Below are positions 9,324 through 18,299 of a stretch of DNA of 64,000 nucleotides, one piece after another. Source of the stretch: Joyebacterum sp964521425 (lineage in GTDB: Bacteria; Joyebacterota; Joyebacteria; Joyebacterales; Joyebacteraceae). A program made the position numbers and the translations under genes. Every line of letters begins with the position of its first letter. The first letter of the stretch is position 1. Location of the stretch: the NCBI GenBank assembly GCA_964521425.1, contig CAZFRO010000002.1, forward strand, positions 128,880 through 192,879. The letters are read 5' to 3'. The notes below the pieces were generated by a model. That model worked only from the letters and a program-made list of their open reading frames with translations, ran no database searches and was not told where the DNA came from.

Positions 9324-9436
9324 TCCTTCGGGGCGGGGTGTAATTCCCCACCGGCGGTGATAGCCCGCGAGCGGTTCGTCCGCAGAGCCTGCGAAATTCA
9401 GGCGCCGACAGTGAAAGTCTGGACGGAAGAAGGAGC
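9324..9436 (+). promoter_or_regulatory. FMN riboswitch (RFN element)
   Basis: The conserved RFN blocks are in order: CTTCGGGGCGGGGTG with AATTCCCCACCGGCGGT, then AGCCCGCGAGC, then CAGGCGCCGACAGTGAAAGT and GGACGGAAGAAGG. The P1 arms are CCTTC near 9325 and GAAGG near 9429-9433. The element binds FMN and should repress the riboflavin genes downstream. A further hairpin, ACCAGT/ACTGGT, at 9442-9459 and an intrinsic terminator at 9471 indicate control by transcription termination. Confidence 0.95.
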
Positions 9437-9470
9437 ACGGTGACCAGTCTTTGTACTGGTTCCGCCTGTG

Positions 9471-9496
9471 AGCCCCGATGTCGGGGCTTTTCTTTT
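9471..9496 (+). terminator. Riboswitch-controlled intrinsic terminator
   Basis: AGCCCCGA and TCGGGGCT form a tight GC-rich hairpin, followed by TTTCTTTTT. It lies between the aptamer and ribD, where an FMN-controlled terminator is expected. Confidence 0.85.
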
Positions 9497-9589
9497 TGCC
9501 CTGAGTTCCAGGGCAGCGTGATCTTCCCGTGAGCATTGTCGGACCATCATTGGTCGCAGACACTTCCACAAGGGACTGGCGCAGCAAAG

Positions 9590-10675
9590 ATGACGGACAG
9601 GGAGCACATGAGCGCCGCAATTGCACTGGCCGAGAAGGGTCGGGGGTACACAAGCCCGAACCCGCGTGTCGGAGCCATCCTGGTTCGGGACGGTGCAGTC
9701 GTGGGGCAGGGATTCCACAAGCGATTCGGCGGGAGTCACGCGGAGGTGGCCGCCCTCGCCGAGGCGGGTGAACGGGCGCGTGGTGCGACTCTCTTTGTGA
9801 CACTCGAGCCCTGTTCTGTCTGGGGGAAGACGCCTCCGTGCACGGAGGCGCTCATAGCAGCAGGTATCAAGCGCGTCGTGGCTCCCATCGAGGATCCGAA
9901 TCCGGATATCGCCGGACGCGGTCTGGCCGCACTGAGAGAGGCCGGCATGGATGTGGAACTCGGGCTTCTCTCGCGTGAGGCAACGCGCCTCAATGCGCCG
10001 TATCTGAAGTTCAGGACGACGGGACTTCCACACGTTCACCTGAAGCTCGCCGTCTCACTCGATGGCCGCGTCGCGGCCCGGGATGGGAGTGCGCTCTCTA
10101 TCTCATCCGATGAGTCGCGTGCGCGCGTCCACCAGCTGCGTTCTCAGGTGGATGCAGTCCTCGTGGGGATAGGAACCGTTCTGAGCGATGATCCTCTTCT
10201 GACTGACCGTCGCCCTGAGGGCGGGAAGCGCCAGCCGGCGCGGATCGTGATCGACTCCAAGCTCAGGATGTCGGCCGGGGCGGCGCTCGCGCTCGGCGCG
10301 AAGGAGCACAGGACCATCATTGTCGCCGGAGCAGGGGCAGACGCGGAAGATCGACGCCGACTTGAACGAGCAGGCCTTGAGGTCTGGACGGCAGGAACGG
10401 GGGACGGCGGGCTGGATCTTGAGGAGGCTCTCCGTCACGCAGCGAGTGAAGGGTTCATCGACATTCTGTGCGAGGGAGGACCGCGCGTGGCGACTTCACT
10501 CCTGAATGCGCATCTCATCGACAGGGTCTCCTTCTTCGTCGGTCCCAGCCTGATTGGGGCTCCTGCACCGACGGCGCTGGGCTCGATTCAGCTAGACGAC
10601 ATGATCATTTCGGAAGGACAGTGGAGCACCTTGGGCTCTGATGCGGTCTTTGAGGCCGTCATCACACATGAATAG
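9590..10675 (+). CDS. ribD: Bifunctional riboflavin deaminase/reductase RibD
   Basis: RibD carries out the deamination and side-chain reduction steps of riboflavin synthesis. The N-terminal cytidine-deaminase-like domain (1-145) has the zinc site HAEV and PCSVWGKTPPC. The C-terminal reductase domain (150-355) begins LKLAVSLDGRVAARDG and includes CEGGPRVATSLL. I chose ATG 9590 because the product MTDREHMSAAIALAEKG aligns with the usual RibD N-terminus; the frame is also open from TTG 9536, and ATG 9608 is possible. It is the first gene after the FMN riboswitch, and ribE follows 27 nt later. Confidence 0.97.
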   Translation: MTDREHMSAAIALAEKGRGYTSPNPRVGAILVRDGAVVGQGFHKRFGGSHAEVAALAEAGERARGATLFVTLEPCSVWGKTPPCTEALIAAGIKRVVAPIEDPNPDIAGRGLAALREAGMDVELGLLSREATRLNAPYLKFRTTGLPHVHLKLAVSLDGRVAARDGSALSISSDESRARVHQLRSQVDAVLVGIGTVLSDDPLLTDRRPEGGKRQPARIVIDSKLRMSAGAALALGAKEHRTIIVAGAGADAEDRRRLERAGLEVWTAGTGDGGLDLEEALRHAASEGFIDILCEGGPRVATSLLNAHLIDRVSFFVGPSLIGAPAPTALGSIQLDDMIISEGQWSTLGSDAVFEAVITHE

Positions 10676-10702
10676 CGCAATCGAGGCATGGAGGTAGCGC
10701 TC

Positions 10703-11371
10703 TTGTTCACCGGACTCGTAGAAGCGAAGGGAAAGCTCACGGCCGTGACACCGAGCGATGCGGGAGCGTCGATCACGGTGGCTTCGAGGCTAGGCAGAGA
10801 GCTCTCCGTTGGCGACAGCGTCGCCGTGAACGGAGTGTGTCTCACCGTCACAAGAAGAGCAGATGGGGATTTCACAGTCGATGTCGTTCAAGAGACCCTG
10901 GGGTTGACTACTCTCGCCGACCTGAGACCCGGTGGCCTCGTCAATCTGGAGAGAGCCCTCAAGGTGGGCGACAGGTTCGGGGGACACATGGTCACAGGCC
11001 ATGTGGACGGAAGAGGAACCGTGCTTGCCATGACACGCTCGGGAGAAGGGACTCTGCTCGTGAGTGAGCTTGATCAGGAGCTCCTCCGATACGTGGTTCC
11101 ACGGGGGTCCATTGCCGTTGACGGGATGAGTCTGACGGTCGCGAGCGTCGAAGGGCGGGCCGTCACGGTCGCCCTGATACCGGAGACCTTGCGTGCGACT
11201 GTGGCGGATGGCTATCGGAAAGGTTCCCAGGTGAACATAGAGACCGACATATTGGCGAAACACATAGAGAGGCTTCTGGAAGCTCGAACGGAACCTGCGA
11301 CTCCTGAGGCAGCGAATGACAGAGACGGACTCACCATGGAGAGGCTCAGAGATCTTGGGCTCGTGGAGTGA
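10703..11371 (+). CDS. ribE: Riboflavin synthase alpha subunit
   Basis: This enzyme dismutates two molecules of 6,7-dimethyl-8-ribityllumazine to riboflavin and a pyrimidine that is recycled. Two homologous lumazine-binding repeats are visible: the first starts MFTGLVEAKGKL and contains VNGVCLTV, the second contains GGHMVTGHVDGRG and VDGMSLTVASV. The length is 222 residues. The start is TTG 10703, with GGAGGT 7 nt upstream; the ATG at 10688 overlaps that ribosome-binding site and is rejected. A short tail (MERLRDLGLVE) extends beyond the core. Confidence 0.96.
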   Translation: MFTGLVEAKGKLTAVTPSDAGASITVASRLGRELSVGDSVAVNGVCLTVTRRADGDFTVDVVQETLGLTTLADLRPGGLVNLERALKVGDRFGGHMVTGHVDGRGTVLAMTRSGEGTLLVSELDQELLRYVVPRGSIAVDGMSLTVASVEGRAVTVALIPETLRATVADGYRKGSQVNIETDILAKHIERLLEARTEPATPEAANDRDGLTMERLRDLGLVE

Positions 11372-11378
11372 ACGCGGC

Positions 11379-12686
11379 ATGAATGCACACAGGGCAATCG
11401 AGAGGGCGATCTCAGACATCAGAGACGGCAAGATGGTGATTGTCGTCGATGACGAGACGCGCGAGAACGAGGGCGACCTGATCATGGCGGCCGAGAAGGT
11501 CACACCTGCTGCGATCAATTTCATCGCACGCGAGGGACGCGGCCTCATATGTGTCCCGATGACGGGGGAACGTCTGGACGAACTGGATCTGCACCCGATG
11601 GTCGCCGACAATACATCGCTGATGAGCACTGCTTTTGCCGTATCAGTCGATGCGGTGAAGGGAACCACAACCGGGATATCCGCTCACGATCGCGCTGTGA
11701 CCGTGCAGGCTATGGTGGCTTCGGAGACCCGCGCGGCCGACCTCGCGCGGCCCGGTCACGTGTTCCCACTTCGTGCGGCTGCAGGTGGTGTGCTGAGGCG
11801 TGCGGGTCACACGGAGGCTGCGGTGGATCTCGCCAGGCTCGCCGGTCTCAAGCCGGCCGGCATTCTCTGTGAGGTTATGAGTGGCGATGGCAGCATGGCT
11901 CGGCTTCCGGAGCTTCGAGAGATGGCAGAGCGCTTCGATCTCTTGCTCGTGAGCATCGAGGATCTCATTAGTTACCGCCAGCGAACGGAGAAGCTCGTGC
12001 GTCGAGTGGTGATGACGAAGCTACCCACCCGCTACGGCGAGTTTGACCTGTATCTGTATGAGAATGACATCGACGACCACGAACATCTGGCTCTGGTACG
12101 AGGGACACCGGGACCCAAACGCGATGCTCTCGTCCGTGTTCACTCGGAGTGCCTGACCGGGGATGTGTTCGGTTCCGGGCGGTGCGACTGCGGAGACCAG
12201 CTTCACGCGGCGCTCAAGATGATCGATCGCGAGGGTGAAGGCGTCCTTCTCTACATGCGACAGGAGGGTCGTGGAATAGGCCTCGGTAACAAGCTCAGGG
12301 CTTACGAGCTGCAGGACAAGGGCCGCGACACCGTGCAGGCGAACGAGGAACTGGGGTTCGCGGCTGATCTGAGGGACTATGGGATCGGGGCGCAGATCCT
12401 CGCTGATCTGGGGATCGGTGGCATCAGGCTGATGACCAATAACCCGAAGAAGATCGTGGGTCTTGAAGGCCACGGTCTCAGAATCGTCGAGCGCGTCCCG
12501 ATAGAGATCCCGCCCACAGCACGCAATCGCCACTATCTGGCGACCAAGCGTGACAAGTTGGGGCATTATCTCCAGGTAGACGTGTGCGAAGACACGGCAC
12601 CAGAGCGGAGCCACCCAGAGGGTGACAGCAGCGCTCAAGCCGGGCTGGCGGTTGCCGCAAACTCCAAGGAGGGAAGTGATGAGTAG
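11379..12686 (+). CDS. ribBA: Bifunctional DHBP synthase / GTP cyclohydrolase II RibBA
   Basis: The N-terminal half makes 3,4-dihydroxy-2-butanone 4-phosphate from ribulose 5-phosphate; its motifs are DDETRENEGDLIMAAE, REGRGLICVPM and RPGHVFPLRA. The C-terminal half is GTP cyclohydrolase II, with the zinc cysteines CLTGDVFGSGRCDCGDQ and the motif RQEGRGIGLGNKLRAY. The protein has 435 residues from ATG 11379, including a poorly conserved tail of about 30 residues. It starts 7 nt after ribE and overlaps ribH by 8 nt. The fused enzyme supplies both precursors of the pathway. Confidence 0.97.
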   Translation: MNAHRAIERAISDIRDGKMVIVVDDETRENEGDLIMAAEKVTPAAINFIAREGRGLICVPMTGERLDELDLHPMVADNTSLMSTAFAVSVDAVKGTTTGISAHDRAVTVQAMVASETRAADLARPGHVFPLRAAAGGVLRRAGHTEAAVDLARLAGLKPAGILCEVMSGDGSMARLPELREMAERFDLLLVSIEDLISYRQRTEKLVRRVVMTKLPTRYGEFDLYLYENDIDDHEHLALVRGTPGPKRDALVRVHSECLTGDVFGSGRCDCGDQLHAALKMIDREGEGVLLYMRQEGRGIGLGNKLRAYELQDKGRDTVQANEELGFAADLRDYGIGAQILADLGIGGIRLMTNNPKKIVGLEGHGLRIVERVPIEIPPTARNRHYLATKRDKLGHYLQVDVCEDTAPERSHPEGDSSAQAGLAVAANSKEGSDE

Positions 12687-13146
12687 GGTGTACGAGGGAC
12701 ACATCACCGGTGAAGGACGGAAGATCGGGATCGTCGTGTCACGCTTCAACGAGTTCATCTCCGGCCGTCTGCTAGAGGGCGCGATGGACTGTCTCAGACG
12801 ACACGGTGTCGACGATGAGAAGATCTCCATCGCATGGGTGCCGGGCGCGTTCGACATACCCGCCGTCGCAAAGAGAATGGGTGACTCAGGCGCCTACGAT
12901 GGAGTAGTATGCCTTGGTGCAGTCATCCGAGGCGCGACCCCGCACTTCGACTACGTTGCCTCAGAGGTTGCGAAGGGCGTTGCTCAGGCCGGAATGCAGT
13001 CGGGTGTCCCGACTGTATTCGGTGTGATCACAGCCGACAGCCTCGAGCAGGCGATCGAGCGTGCTGGGAGCAAGGCCGGCAATCGCGGGTACGACGCCGC
13101 ACTTGCGGCCCTGGAGCTGGCCGATCTCTACGTAAGGATGGGGTAG
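12679..13146 (+). CDS. ribH: 6,7-dimethyl-8-ribityllumazine synthase
   Basis: RibH condenses the RibB product with the pyrimidine intermediate to give lumazine, the substrate of RibE. The family motifs are IGIVVSRFNEFISGRLLEGA, WVPGAFDIP and CLGAVIRGATPHFDYV (active-site histidine region), followed by GVPTVFGVIT. The length is 155 residues. ATG 12679 has AAGGAGGGAAGTG directly upstream and overlaps the end of ribBA. Family members assemble into hollow icosahedral or pentameric particles. Confidence 0.97.
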   Translation: MSRVYEGHITGEGRKIGIVVSRFNEFISGRLLEGAMDCLRRHGVDDEKISIAWVPGAFDIPAVAKRMGDSGAYDGVVCLGAVIRGATPHFDYVASEVAKGVAQAGMQSGVPTVFGVITADSLEQAIERAGSKAGNRGYDAALAALELADLYVRMG

Positions 13147-13147
13147 A

Positions 13148-13588
13148 GTGCCCGACGAGAAGCACCCGAGCGGAGGAAAGCGGAGAGAGGGACGCGAGCT
13201 GGCCCTCAAGCTCCTCTATAGCGAGGAGCTGACGGGACTCTCAAACGGCTCCATTCCCGGGCTTCACGAGGCCAGGGAGAGGGCCCTCTCCTTCTCGACG
13301 GCTCTCGTGAAGGGGGTGCGTGAGCACCTCTCCGAGATTGACGGGGCGATAGCCGCGGCGAGCGAGCATTGGGAGATAGGCCGAATGGGAGCCGTCGACC
13401 GCACCATTCTGCGGATCGGCGTCTTCGAACTTCTGTTTCTCCCGGACAACCCCGTGGCAGTCGTTATCAACGAGGCAGTCGGTATCGCCCGCAAGTACAG
13501 CTCGGATGAGTGCGGACGCTTCGTGAACGGTGTCCTCGATCACATCGCACGAGAAGCCAGGGGAGGCGAGTGCGCTACGTCATCCTAA
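13148..13588 (+). CDS. nusB: Transcription antitermination factor NusB
   Basis: NusB works with NusE in antitermination complexes on rRNA operons. The all-helical fold is recognisable from RREGRELALKLLYSEELTG at the start, RMGAVDRTILRIGVFELLF in the middle and NEAVGIARKY with FVNGVLDHIAR at the end. The length is 146 residues and the start is GTG 13148, one nucleotide after the ribH stop. The ribH-nusB order is common in bacteria, so nusB probably shares the FMN-controlled transcript. Confidence 0.96.
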   Translation: MPDEKHPSGGKRREGRELALKLLYSEELTGLSNGSIPGLHEARERALSFSTALVKGVREHLSEIDGAIAAASEHWEIGRMGAVDRTILRIGVFELLFLPDNPVAVVINEAVGIARKYSSDECGRFVNGVLDHIAREARGGECATSS

Positions 13589-14295
13589 GCGACATCCACG
13601 CAAATCATGAGGCCCTGACGGCCGTTCTCGACAGAGCCAAAGATCTCGCCGTCGATCGCTATATCTGCCTCGGCGACATCGTTGGCTACGGAGCTTCTCC
13701 CGAGGCGGCCGTTGAGCTTGTCAGGGAACTCGATCCAATCGTGGTTCTGGGCAATCATGACAGCGCCGTTCTGAACGAGAGAGAGGCGTTCGCCTTCAAC
13801 CGTCAGGCGAGGGATGCCGTGTCGTGGACACATTCGCACCTGTCGGAGGAGTCGAGGGTGTACCTCGGAACCCTCCCACTGGTCCAGAGGGTCGACTCGA
13901 TCCTGTGTGTTCACGCCTCACCACTCAGGCCCGCGAAGTGGTCATATCTCCTGAATGCCGCTGCGACCGTGAACCAGTTCACAGCTTTCAGCGAGCAACT
14001 GTGTCTTGTGGGCCACTCCCACTGCCCCCTCATTGTGAAGATGACGGAGCACGGTCCGACTGAACTCAAGGGACCGACGGAGTGGCTGGCGGTCGACGGA
14101 CGCTACATCATCAATGTAGGCAGTGTCGGGCAGCCACGTGACGGCGATCCGCGCGCTGCCTTCGGCCTTCTCGATTCGGATGATGGAGTCATCACAGTCC
14201 TGAGGGCTGAGTACGACGCGGCCGCGGCACGGGAGCGCATCATCAGTGCGGGTCTGCCGACGCTCCTGGGCGACAGGCTCCTGGACGGAAGCTGA
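13570..14295 (+). CDS. YfcE/MJ0936-type metallophosphoesterase
   Basis: This is a calcineurin-like phosphoesterase of the small YfcE type. The metal ligands are clear: SDIHANHEAL (D and H), GDIVGYG (D), LGNHDSAV (N and H), CVHASP (H) and VGHSHCP (two H). GSVGQPRDGDPRAAF is a conserved C-terminal segment of the family. The length is 241 residues. GTG 13570, with GGGAGG just upstream, gives the standard N-terminus VRYVILSDIH; the gene overlaps nusB by 19 nt. The natural substrate is unknown. Confidence 0.88.
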   Translation: MRYVILSDIHANHEALTAVLDRAKDLAVDRYICLGDIVGYGASPEAAVELVRELDPIVVLGNHDSAVLNEREAFAFNRQARDAVSWTHSHLSEESRVYLGTLPLVQRVDSILCVHASPLRPAKWSYLLNAAATVNQFTAFSEQLCLVGHSHCPLIVKMTEHGPTELKGPTEWLAVDGRYIINVGSVGQPRDGDPRAAFGLLDSDDGVITVLRAEYDAAAARERIISAGLPTLLGDRLLDGS

Positions 14296-14315
14296 CATAT
14301 TCAAGGGACACGAGT

Positions 14316-15200
14316 ATGATCACGGTGAGCGTCGGCATCATGGCCTACAACGAGGAGCGCAACATCGAGCGCCTCCTCGAGGCACTCACAGAGCAGCGAC
14401 TCGAGAGAATCGCGATCCGCCAGATCATCGTGGTTTCGAGCGGGTCGACCGACCGCACCGATGAGTTCGTGGCGAAGTGGGCCAAGCGTGACTCGCGGGT
14501 CCAGCTGGTGGTGCAATCGGAGCGCAGGGGGAAGTCCTCGGCCATCAACCTCTTTCTCGAGATGGCGGAGGCGGATGTGTTCGTGCTCGAAAGCGGCGAC
14601 ACCATTCCGGCCCCTGACTGCGTCGAACGGATGGTTGCACCGTTCGAGGATCCCGGCGTTGGGATGACGGGAGGGCGTCCGACCCCCGTGGACGATCCCA
14701 ATACCTTCATGGGATTCGTAGTCCACATGCTCTGGCGCCTGCACCACAAACTGGCGCTCAAGTCGCCGAAGCTGGGTGAGATGGTCGCGTTCAGGTCTTT
14801 CGTCGAGCGGATTCCCCCTGAGAGTGCGGTCGACGAGGCGAGCATCGAGGCGGTTGTTACGGATCGCGGATTGCGGCTCGCCTATGTGCCGGAGGCGATC
14901 GTCTACAACAAGGGCGCATCGACGGTTGGCGATTTTCTGAAGCAGCGGCGGCGGATCTACGCGGGGCACCTCTGGCTTGAACGGGTGCAATCGTACAGCG
15001 TGTCGACCAAGAACGTCGGCGGGATATTCGGGGTGCTCCTGGACGATCTTGAGTGGCGCCCGAGAAGCGTCGCCTGGACGATCGGTGGTATATGGCTCGA
15101 GTTCGTCGGTCGGATGCTCGGCGTAGTCGATTACCGTGTTCTCAAGAGGAACCCCTACACCTGGGAAGTTGCCGAATCGACGAAGGACCTGGGAGCGTGA
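14316..15200 (+). CDS. Family 2 glycosyltransferase
   Basis: This 294-residue protein has the GT-A fold start VSVGIMAYNEERNIERLLEAL, the nucleotide-binding segment VVSSGSTDRTDEFV and, at the place of the DXD motif, LESGDTIPAP. A hydrophobic C-terminal region (SVAWTIGGIWLEFVGRMLGV) could anchor it to the membrane. It opens the long surface-glycan region and ends 4 nt before the radical SAM gene. Donor and acceptor cannot be predicted. Confidence 0.85.
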   Translation: MITVSVGIMAYNEERNIERLLEALTEQRLERIAIRQIIVVSSGSTDRTDEFVAKWAKRDSRVQLVVQSERRGKSSAINLFLEMAEADVFVLESGDTIPAPDCVERMVAPFEDPGVGMTGGRPTPVDDPNTFMGFVVHMLWRLHHKLALKSPKLGEMVAFRSFVERIPPESAVDEASIEAVVTDRGLRLAYVPEAIVYNKGASTVGDFLKQRRRIYAGHLWLERVQSYSVSTKNVGGIFGVLLDDLEWRPRSVAWTIGGIWLEFVGRMLGVVDYRVLKRNPYTWEVAESTKDLGA

Positions 15201-15204
15201 TGAC

Positions 15205-16302
15205 ATGCTGAGGCTCCTGACATCTATACCGCTCTATCACTCCATGAGGCGCACAGGTCGGCCTCGGCTACTGCCACTCAATCTCACGGTCAGCGTGACC
15301 TACCGATGTAACTCGCGGTGCCTCACCTGCAATGTCTACGACAGGAAGGCAGACGAGTTCACGGTGGAGGAGTTCGACCACACATTCGCCTCGCTCGGAA
15401 GGGCCCCCTACTGGTTCACGATGAGCGGTGGCGAGCCGTTCCTTCGAAGAGACCTGGTCGATATCTGCGAGAGCGCATGGCGGCGCACGCACCCTGCCAT
15501 AATCAATATCCCGACGAACGGGATACTGACGGACCGAATCCCCTCCATGGTCGAGGACATTGCGGCGCGCTGTCGGGGGACCAAGGTGATCGTCAACCTC
15601 TCTCTTGATGAGATTGGGGAGCGGCATGATGCAATCAGGGGGGTGCCCGGCAATTTCGAGAAGGCGCTCTCAACCTATGAGGCTCTGAGGAAGCTCAGGG
15701 CTGACAACCTGACGCTCGGTATACACACGGTAATCTCAGTGCACAACGTTGAGCGTCTCCCGGAGATCTACCGATACATGACGGGGGAACTCGCGCCGGA
15801 CTCATTCATAACGGAGATAGCGGAGGAACGAGTCGAGCTTGAGACCATCGGAACCGGTGTCACGCCCAAGCCAGACGACTATGCGGCGGCAGTTGATTTC
15901 CTGACCGCGAGACTCCATGAGCAGGAGTTCCGTGGGATATCGCGCGTCACGCAGTCATTCCGCGCACGCTACTACGGGCTGGTGAAGGGCTTTCTCGAAG
16001 AGCATCGCCAGATCATTCCGTGCTACGCTGGATTCGCGTCCGGACAGATAGCGCCCGACGGCGATGTCTGGTTCTGCTGTATCGAAGCGAAATCCGTCGG
16101 GAATCTCCGCGACGCGGGCTACGATTTCCCTTCTATCTGGTTCGGCGAGCGTGCCCGGGAGTTGAGAAAGCGAGTGCGGACGGGGGCCTGCTCCTGCCCG
16201 CTGGCGAACGCGGCCTACACTAATATGCTGATGCACGTTCCGACGCTCACGGGGGTGGCTCTGGAGATCGCGACACGACAGCCACCGGGCGGGAGAGGAT
16301 AG
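15205..16302 (+). CDS. Radical SAM protein with C-terminal cysteine cluster
   Basis: The [4Fe-4S] SAM cluster motif is CNSRCLTC (C35, C39, C42), followed by the SAM-binding segment MSGGEPFLRRDL. Near the C-terminus CYAG, then DGDVWFCCIEAKSVGNLRDA, then CSCPL form a SPASM/twitch-like region that may bind a second cluster. The length is 365 residues. ATG 15205 is used because upstream sequence in the frame overlaps the glycosyltransferase gene. It sits between that gene and a DUF362 protein. The substrate, possibly a lipid or a peptide, is unknown. Confidence 0.85.
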   Translation: MLRLLTSIPLYHSMRRTGRPRLLPLNLTVSVTYRCNSRCLTCNVYDRKADEFTVEEFDHTFASLGRAPYWFTMSGGEPFLRRDLVDICESAWRRTHPAIINIPTNGILTDRIPSMVEDIAARCRGTKVIVNLSLDEIGERHDAIRGVPGNFEKALSTYEALRKLRADNLTLGIHTVISVHNVERLPEIYRYMTGELAPDSFITEIAEERVELETIGTGVTPKPDDYAAAVDFLTARLHEQEFRGISRVTQSFRARYYGLVKGFLEEHRQIIPCYAGFASGQIAPDGDVWFCCIEAKSVGNLRDAGYDFPSIWFGERARELRKRVRTGACSCPLANAAYTNMLMHVPTLTGVALEIATRQPPGGRG

Positions 16303-16314
16303 GCAGGGGGACTG

Positions 16315-17454
16315 ATGGCGGTCTTTCTCAAGGAGATACGAAAGTACCGGGTTTCGGAGATCGTCGCCGCTCTTGAGAGCGCAGCGGATTACCTCGGCCT
16401 GGATCTCTCGGAGCGACGGACGGCTCTCATCAAGCCGAACCTGGTGACAGGCAAGAGCCCCAGGTCAGCGGTCGTAACACACCCCAGCGTTACCGAGGCG
16501 GTGATCGTCTTTCTGAGGGAGCGCGGTATCACGGACATAACGATCGCGGACGGGCCGGGCATAGGTCTGGACTCGGAGTGGGTGTTTGAGAAGTCCGGGT
16601 ACACGGCGCTCGCCCGGAGGCTCGATGTCCCCCTCGTGTGCTTCAACGATCTACCGAGAAGAGCGAGGACATGGAAATACGGGGAGATAGGCGTGCCTGA
16701 GCTCCTGGAGGATGTGGATCTCTATGTAAACATCCCGAAGCTCAAGACGCACGGCTACTCGACGATAACGCTTTCAATCAAGAACCACAAAGGGATGCTG
16801 TCGCAGGAGGACAAGAAGCTCGATCATCAGCTTGGGCTGCACGATCCGCTTGTCCAGCAGGCGAAGCTAAGACCCGCCGATCTGATCGTGCTGGACGGGA
16901 TAGTCGGGCTTGAGGGCGACGGTCCCCTGAACGGGCGCCCGATTCGATCCGGCGTCTTCGCCGTGTCGACCAACATGCTCGAGCTGGACGCCGCGGCGGC
17001 ACGACTGGCAGGTTTCGATCCGCTTGAGATAGCGCACCTGAGGATTGCCGCGGAAGAGGGTCTTGGTACGCTCAACCCGGAGCTCCTGGGAAGCGCGCCC
17101 ACGCATTCATTTGAACGCGCGAATGAGGAGTTCGGGCGTGTCGCCAACATCTACTCCTGGCGTGATCCTACGGCATGTTCCATGTGCATCGACTCGTTCA
17201 GTGGCGCCGTCTCACTCTCCGTGAAGGACCCTAGGAACTGGTTCTCCCTGGCGCCGAAACTCCTCTACTGGGGACTCATCGGCAAGCTCCATATTCTTCA
17301 GGGACGACAGGCGGTGCTTCCGGAGGCCAGGGGGAAGGTCATCTGCTTCGGGAAGTGCACGCGCGACATGGCGAAGAGAGAGGGACTGGTTCACGTGGCC
17401 GGCTGTCCGCCGACGGCGCAGGAAGTGGCGAAGACTCTCAGAAGGGAACTCTAA
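16315..17454 (+). CDS. DUF362 domain protein
   Basis: This 379-residue protein matches the DUF362 family: LIKPNLVTGKSP near residue 40, THPSVTEAVIVFLRERG, IADGPG, VNIPKLKTHGYSTITLSIKN and DGIVGLEGDGPLNG. Family members are often linked to iron-sulfur or radical SAM pathways, but no general reaction is established. The C-terminal half has scattered cysteines (ACSMCID, CFGKCTRDM, AGCPPT) that could hold a metal centre. It starts 12 nt after the radical SAM gene and ends 2 nt before a methyltransferase, so these probably act in one pathway. Confidence 0.88.
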   Translation: MAVFLKEIRKYRVSEIVAALESAADYLGLDLSERRTALIKPNLVTGKSPRSAVVTHPSVTEAVIVFLRERGITDITIADGPGIGLDSEWVFEKSGYTALARRLDVPLVCFNDLPRRARTWKYGEIGVPELLEDVDLYVNIPKLKTHGYSTITLSIKNHKGMLSQEDKKLDHQLGLHDPLVQQAKLRPADLIVLDGIVGLEGDGPLNGRPIRSGVFAVSTNMLELDAAAARLAGFDPLEIAHLRIAAEEGLGTLNPELLGSAPTHSFERANEEFGRVANIYSWRDPTACSMCIDSFSGAVSLSVKDPRNWFSLAPKLLYWGLIGKLHILQGRQAVLPEARGKVICFGKCTRDMAKREGLVHVAGCPPTAQEVAKTLRREL

Positions 17455-17456
17455 GC

Positions 17457-18299
17457 ATGCCGGCCGTCGACAGAGACACGGGACTCGGAACGACGTATGA
17501 GCGTCTGGCGGTTGCCATGATGCTGGAACGCTTCGCAGAGCGCTATCAGGTGGACTCGGTCCTTGAGGGACCAAGTGATGGGATAACCGGAATCCGAGGG
17601 CTGAACAGTATCCCACTTGCGCAGGCCGGAGCCGAAGTTGAACTCCTCCTCGGCGATCCGGACGAGGTGGTGCTCGCGGAGAGCATCTGGGCCAACCTGA
17701 ATCTCACGAATCGTGCGAAGATACGCCACGCCGCGGACGGGACGCTCGGTGTGGCGCCGAGGTCCTTCGACCTAGTCTGGAATTTCAACGCCGTGCCACA
17801 GGTCCCGGAGCCCGGGCGGCTCATCGAGGAGATGTGCCGCGCGAGCAAGCGGTTCGTGATGCTCTATGTCTCTAACACGCTGAACTACGGATTCGGTATC
17901 CATAGGCTACATCATATCGTGGCGCGGGACCCGTGGAGTCACGGTGAGATAGCCGCAATGAACACGAAGATGATAGCGGGGCATCTCGACCGACAGGGCT
18001 TCCGTGTGATCGAGAGGACCGTCGTGGACACCCCCTGGTGGCCGGACATAGACTCGCCCATCGAGGAGGTAGCAGCGACATTCCTCCCATTCCTGAAACG
18101 CTTCGTCAGTGCGTCGAAGCGTTTGGAACACTACACCTGGAGGTCCGACAGCCTGCCGTATTTCGATCCGGACAAGCGAGCGGAACTCCTGCGCGAGATA
18201 GGGAAGCACTTCGCCATCGAGCACGCCCGGTGCTTCCCGCTCCGGATCCTATTCGCGCATCACCGCGGGATCATCGCTGTCAGAAAGGACGGGTCTTGA
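17457..18299 (+). CDS. SAM-dependent methyltransferase-like protein
   Basis: The 280-residue protein has a class I methyltransferase layout: VDSVLEGPSDGITGIRGLNS in the glycine-rich motif I position, AEVELLLGDPDEV as motif II and SFDLVWNFNAVPQVPEP as the motif IV/post-IV region. Motif I is atypical, with P and S in place of the usual GxGxG, so SAM binding is likely but not certain. The C-terminal half is unrelated to anything I recognise. It follows DUF362 by 2 nt and overlaps the next gene. Confidence 0.7.
   Translation: MPAVDRDTGLGTTYERLAVAMMLERFAERYQVDSVLEGPSDGITGIRGLNSIPLAQAGAEVELLLGDPDEVVLAESIWANLNLTNRAKIRHAADGTLGVAPRSFDLVWNFNAVPQVPEPGRLIEEMCRASKRFVMLYVSNTLNYGFGIHRLHHIVARDPWSHGEIAAMNTKMIAGHLDRQGFRVIERTVVDTPWWPDIDSPIEEVAATFLPFLKRFVSASKRLEHYTWRSDSLPYFDPDKRAELLREIGKHFAIEHARCFPLRILFAHHRGIIAVRKDGS

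Noticed and set aside
10688..10702. ATG 10688 as the start of riboflavin synthase
   Set aside because: It overlaps the GGAGGT site that serves TTG 10703, and RibE proteins begin MFTG.
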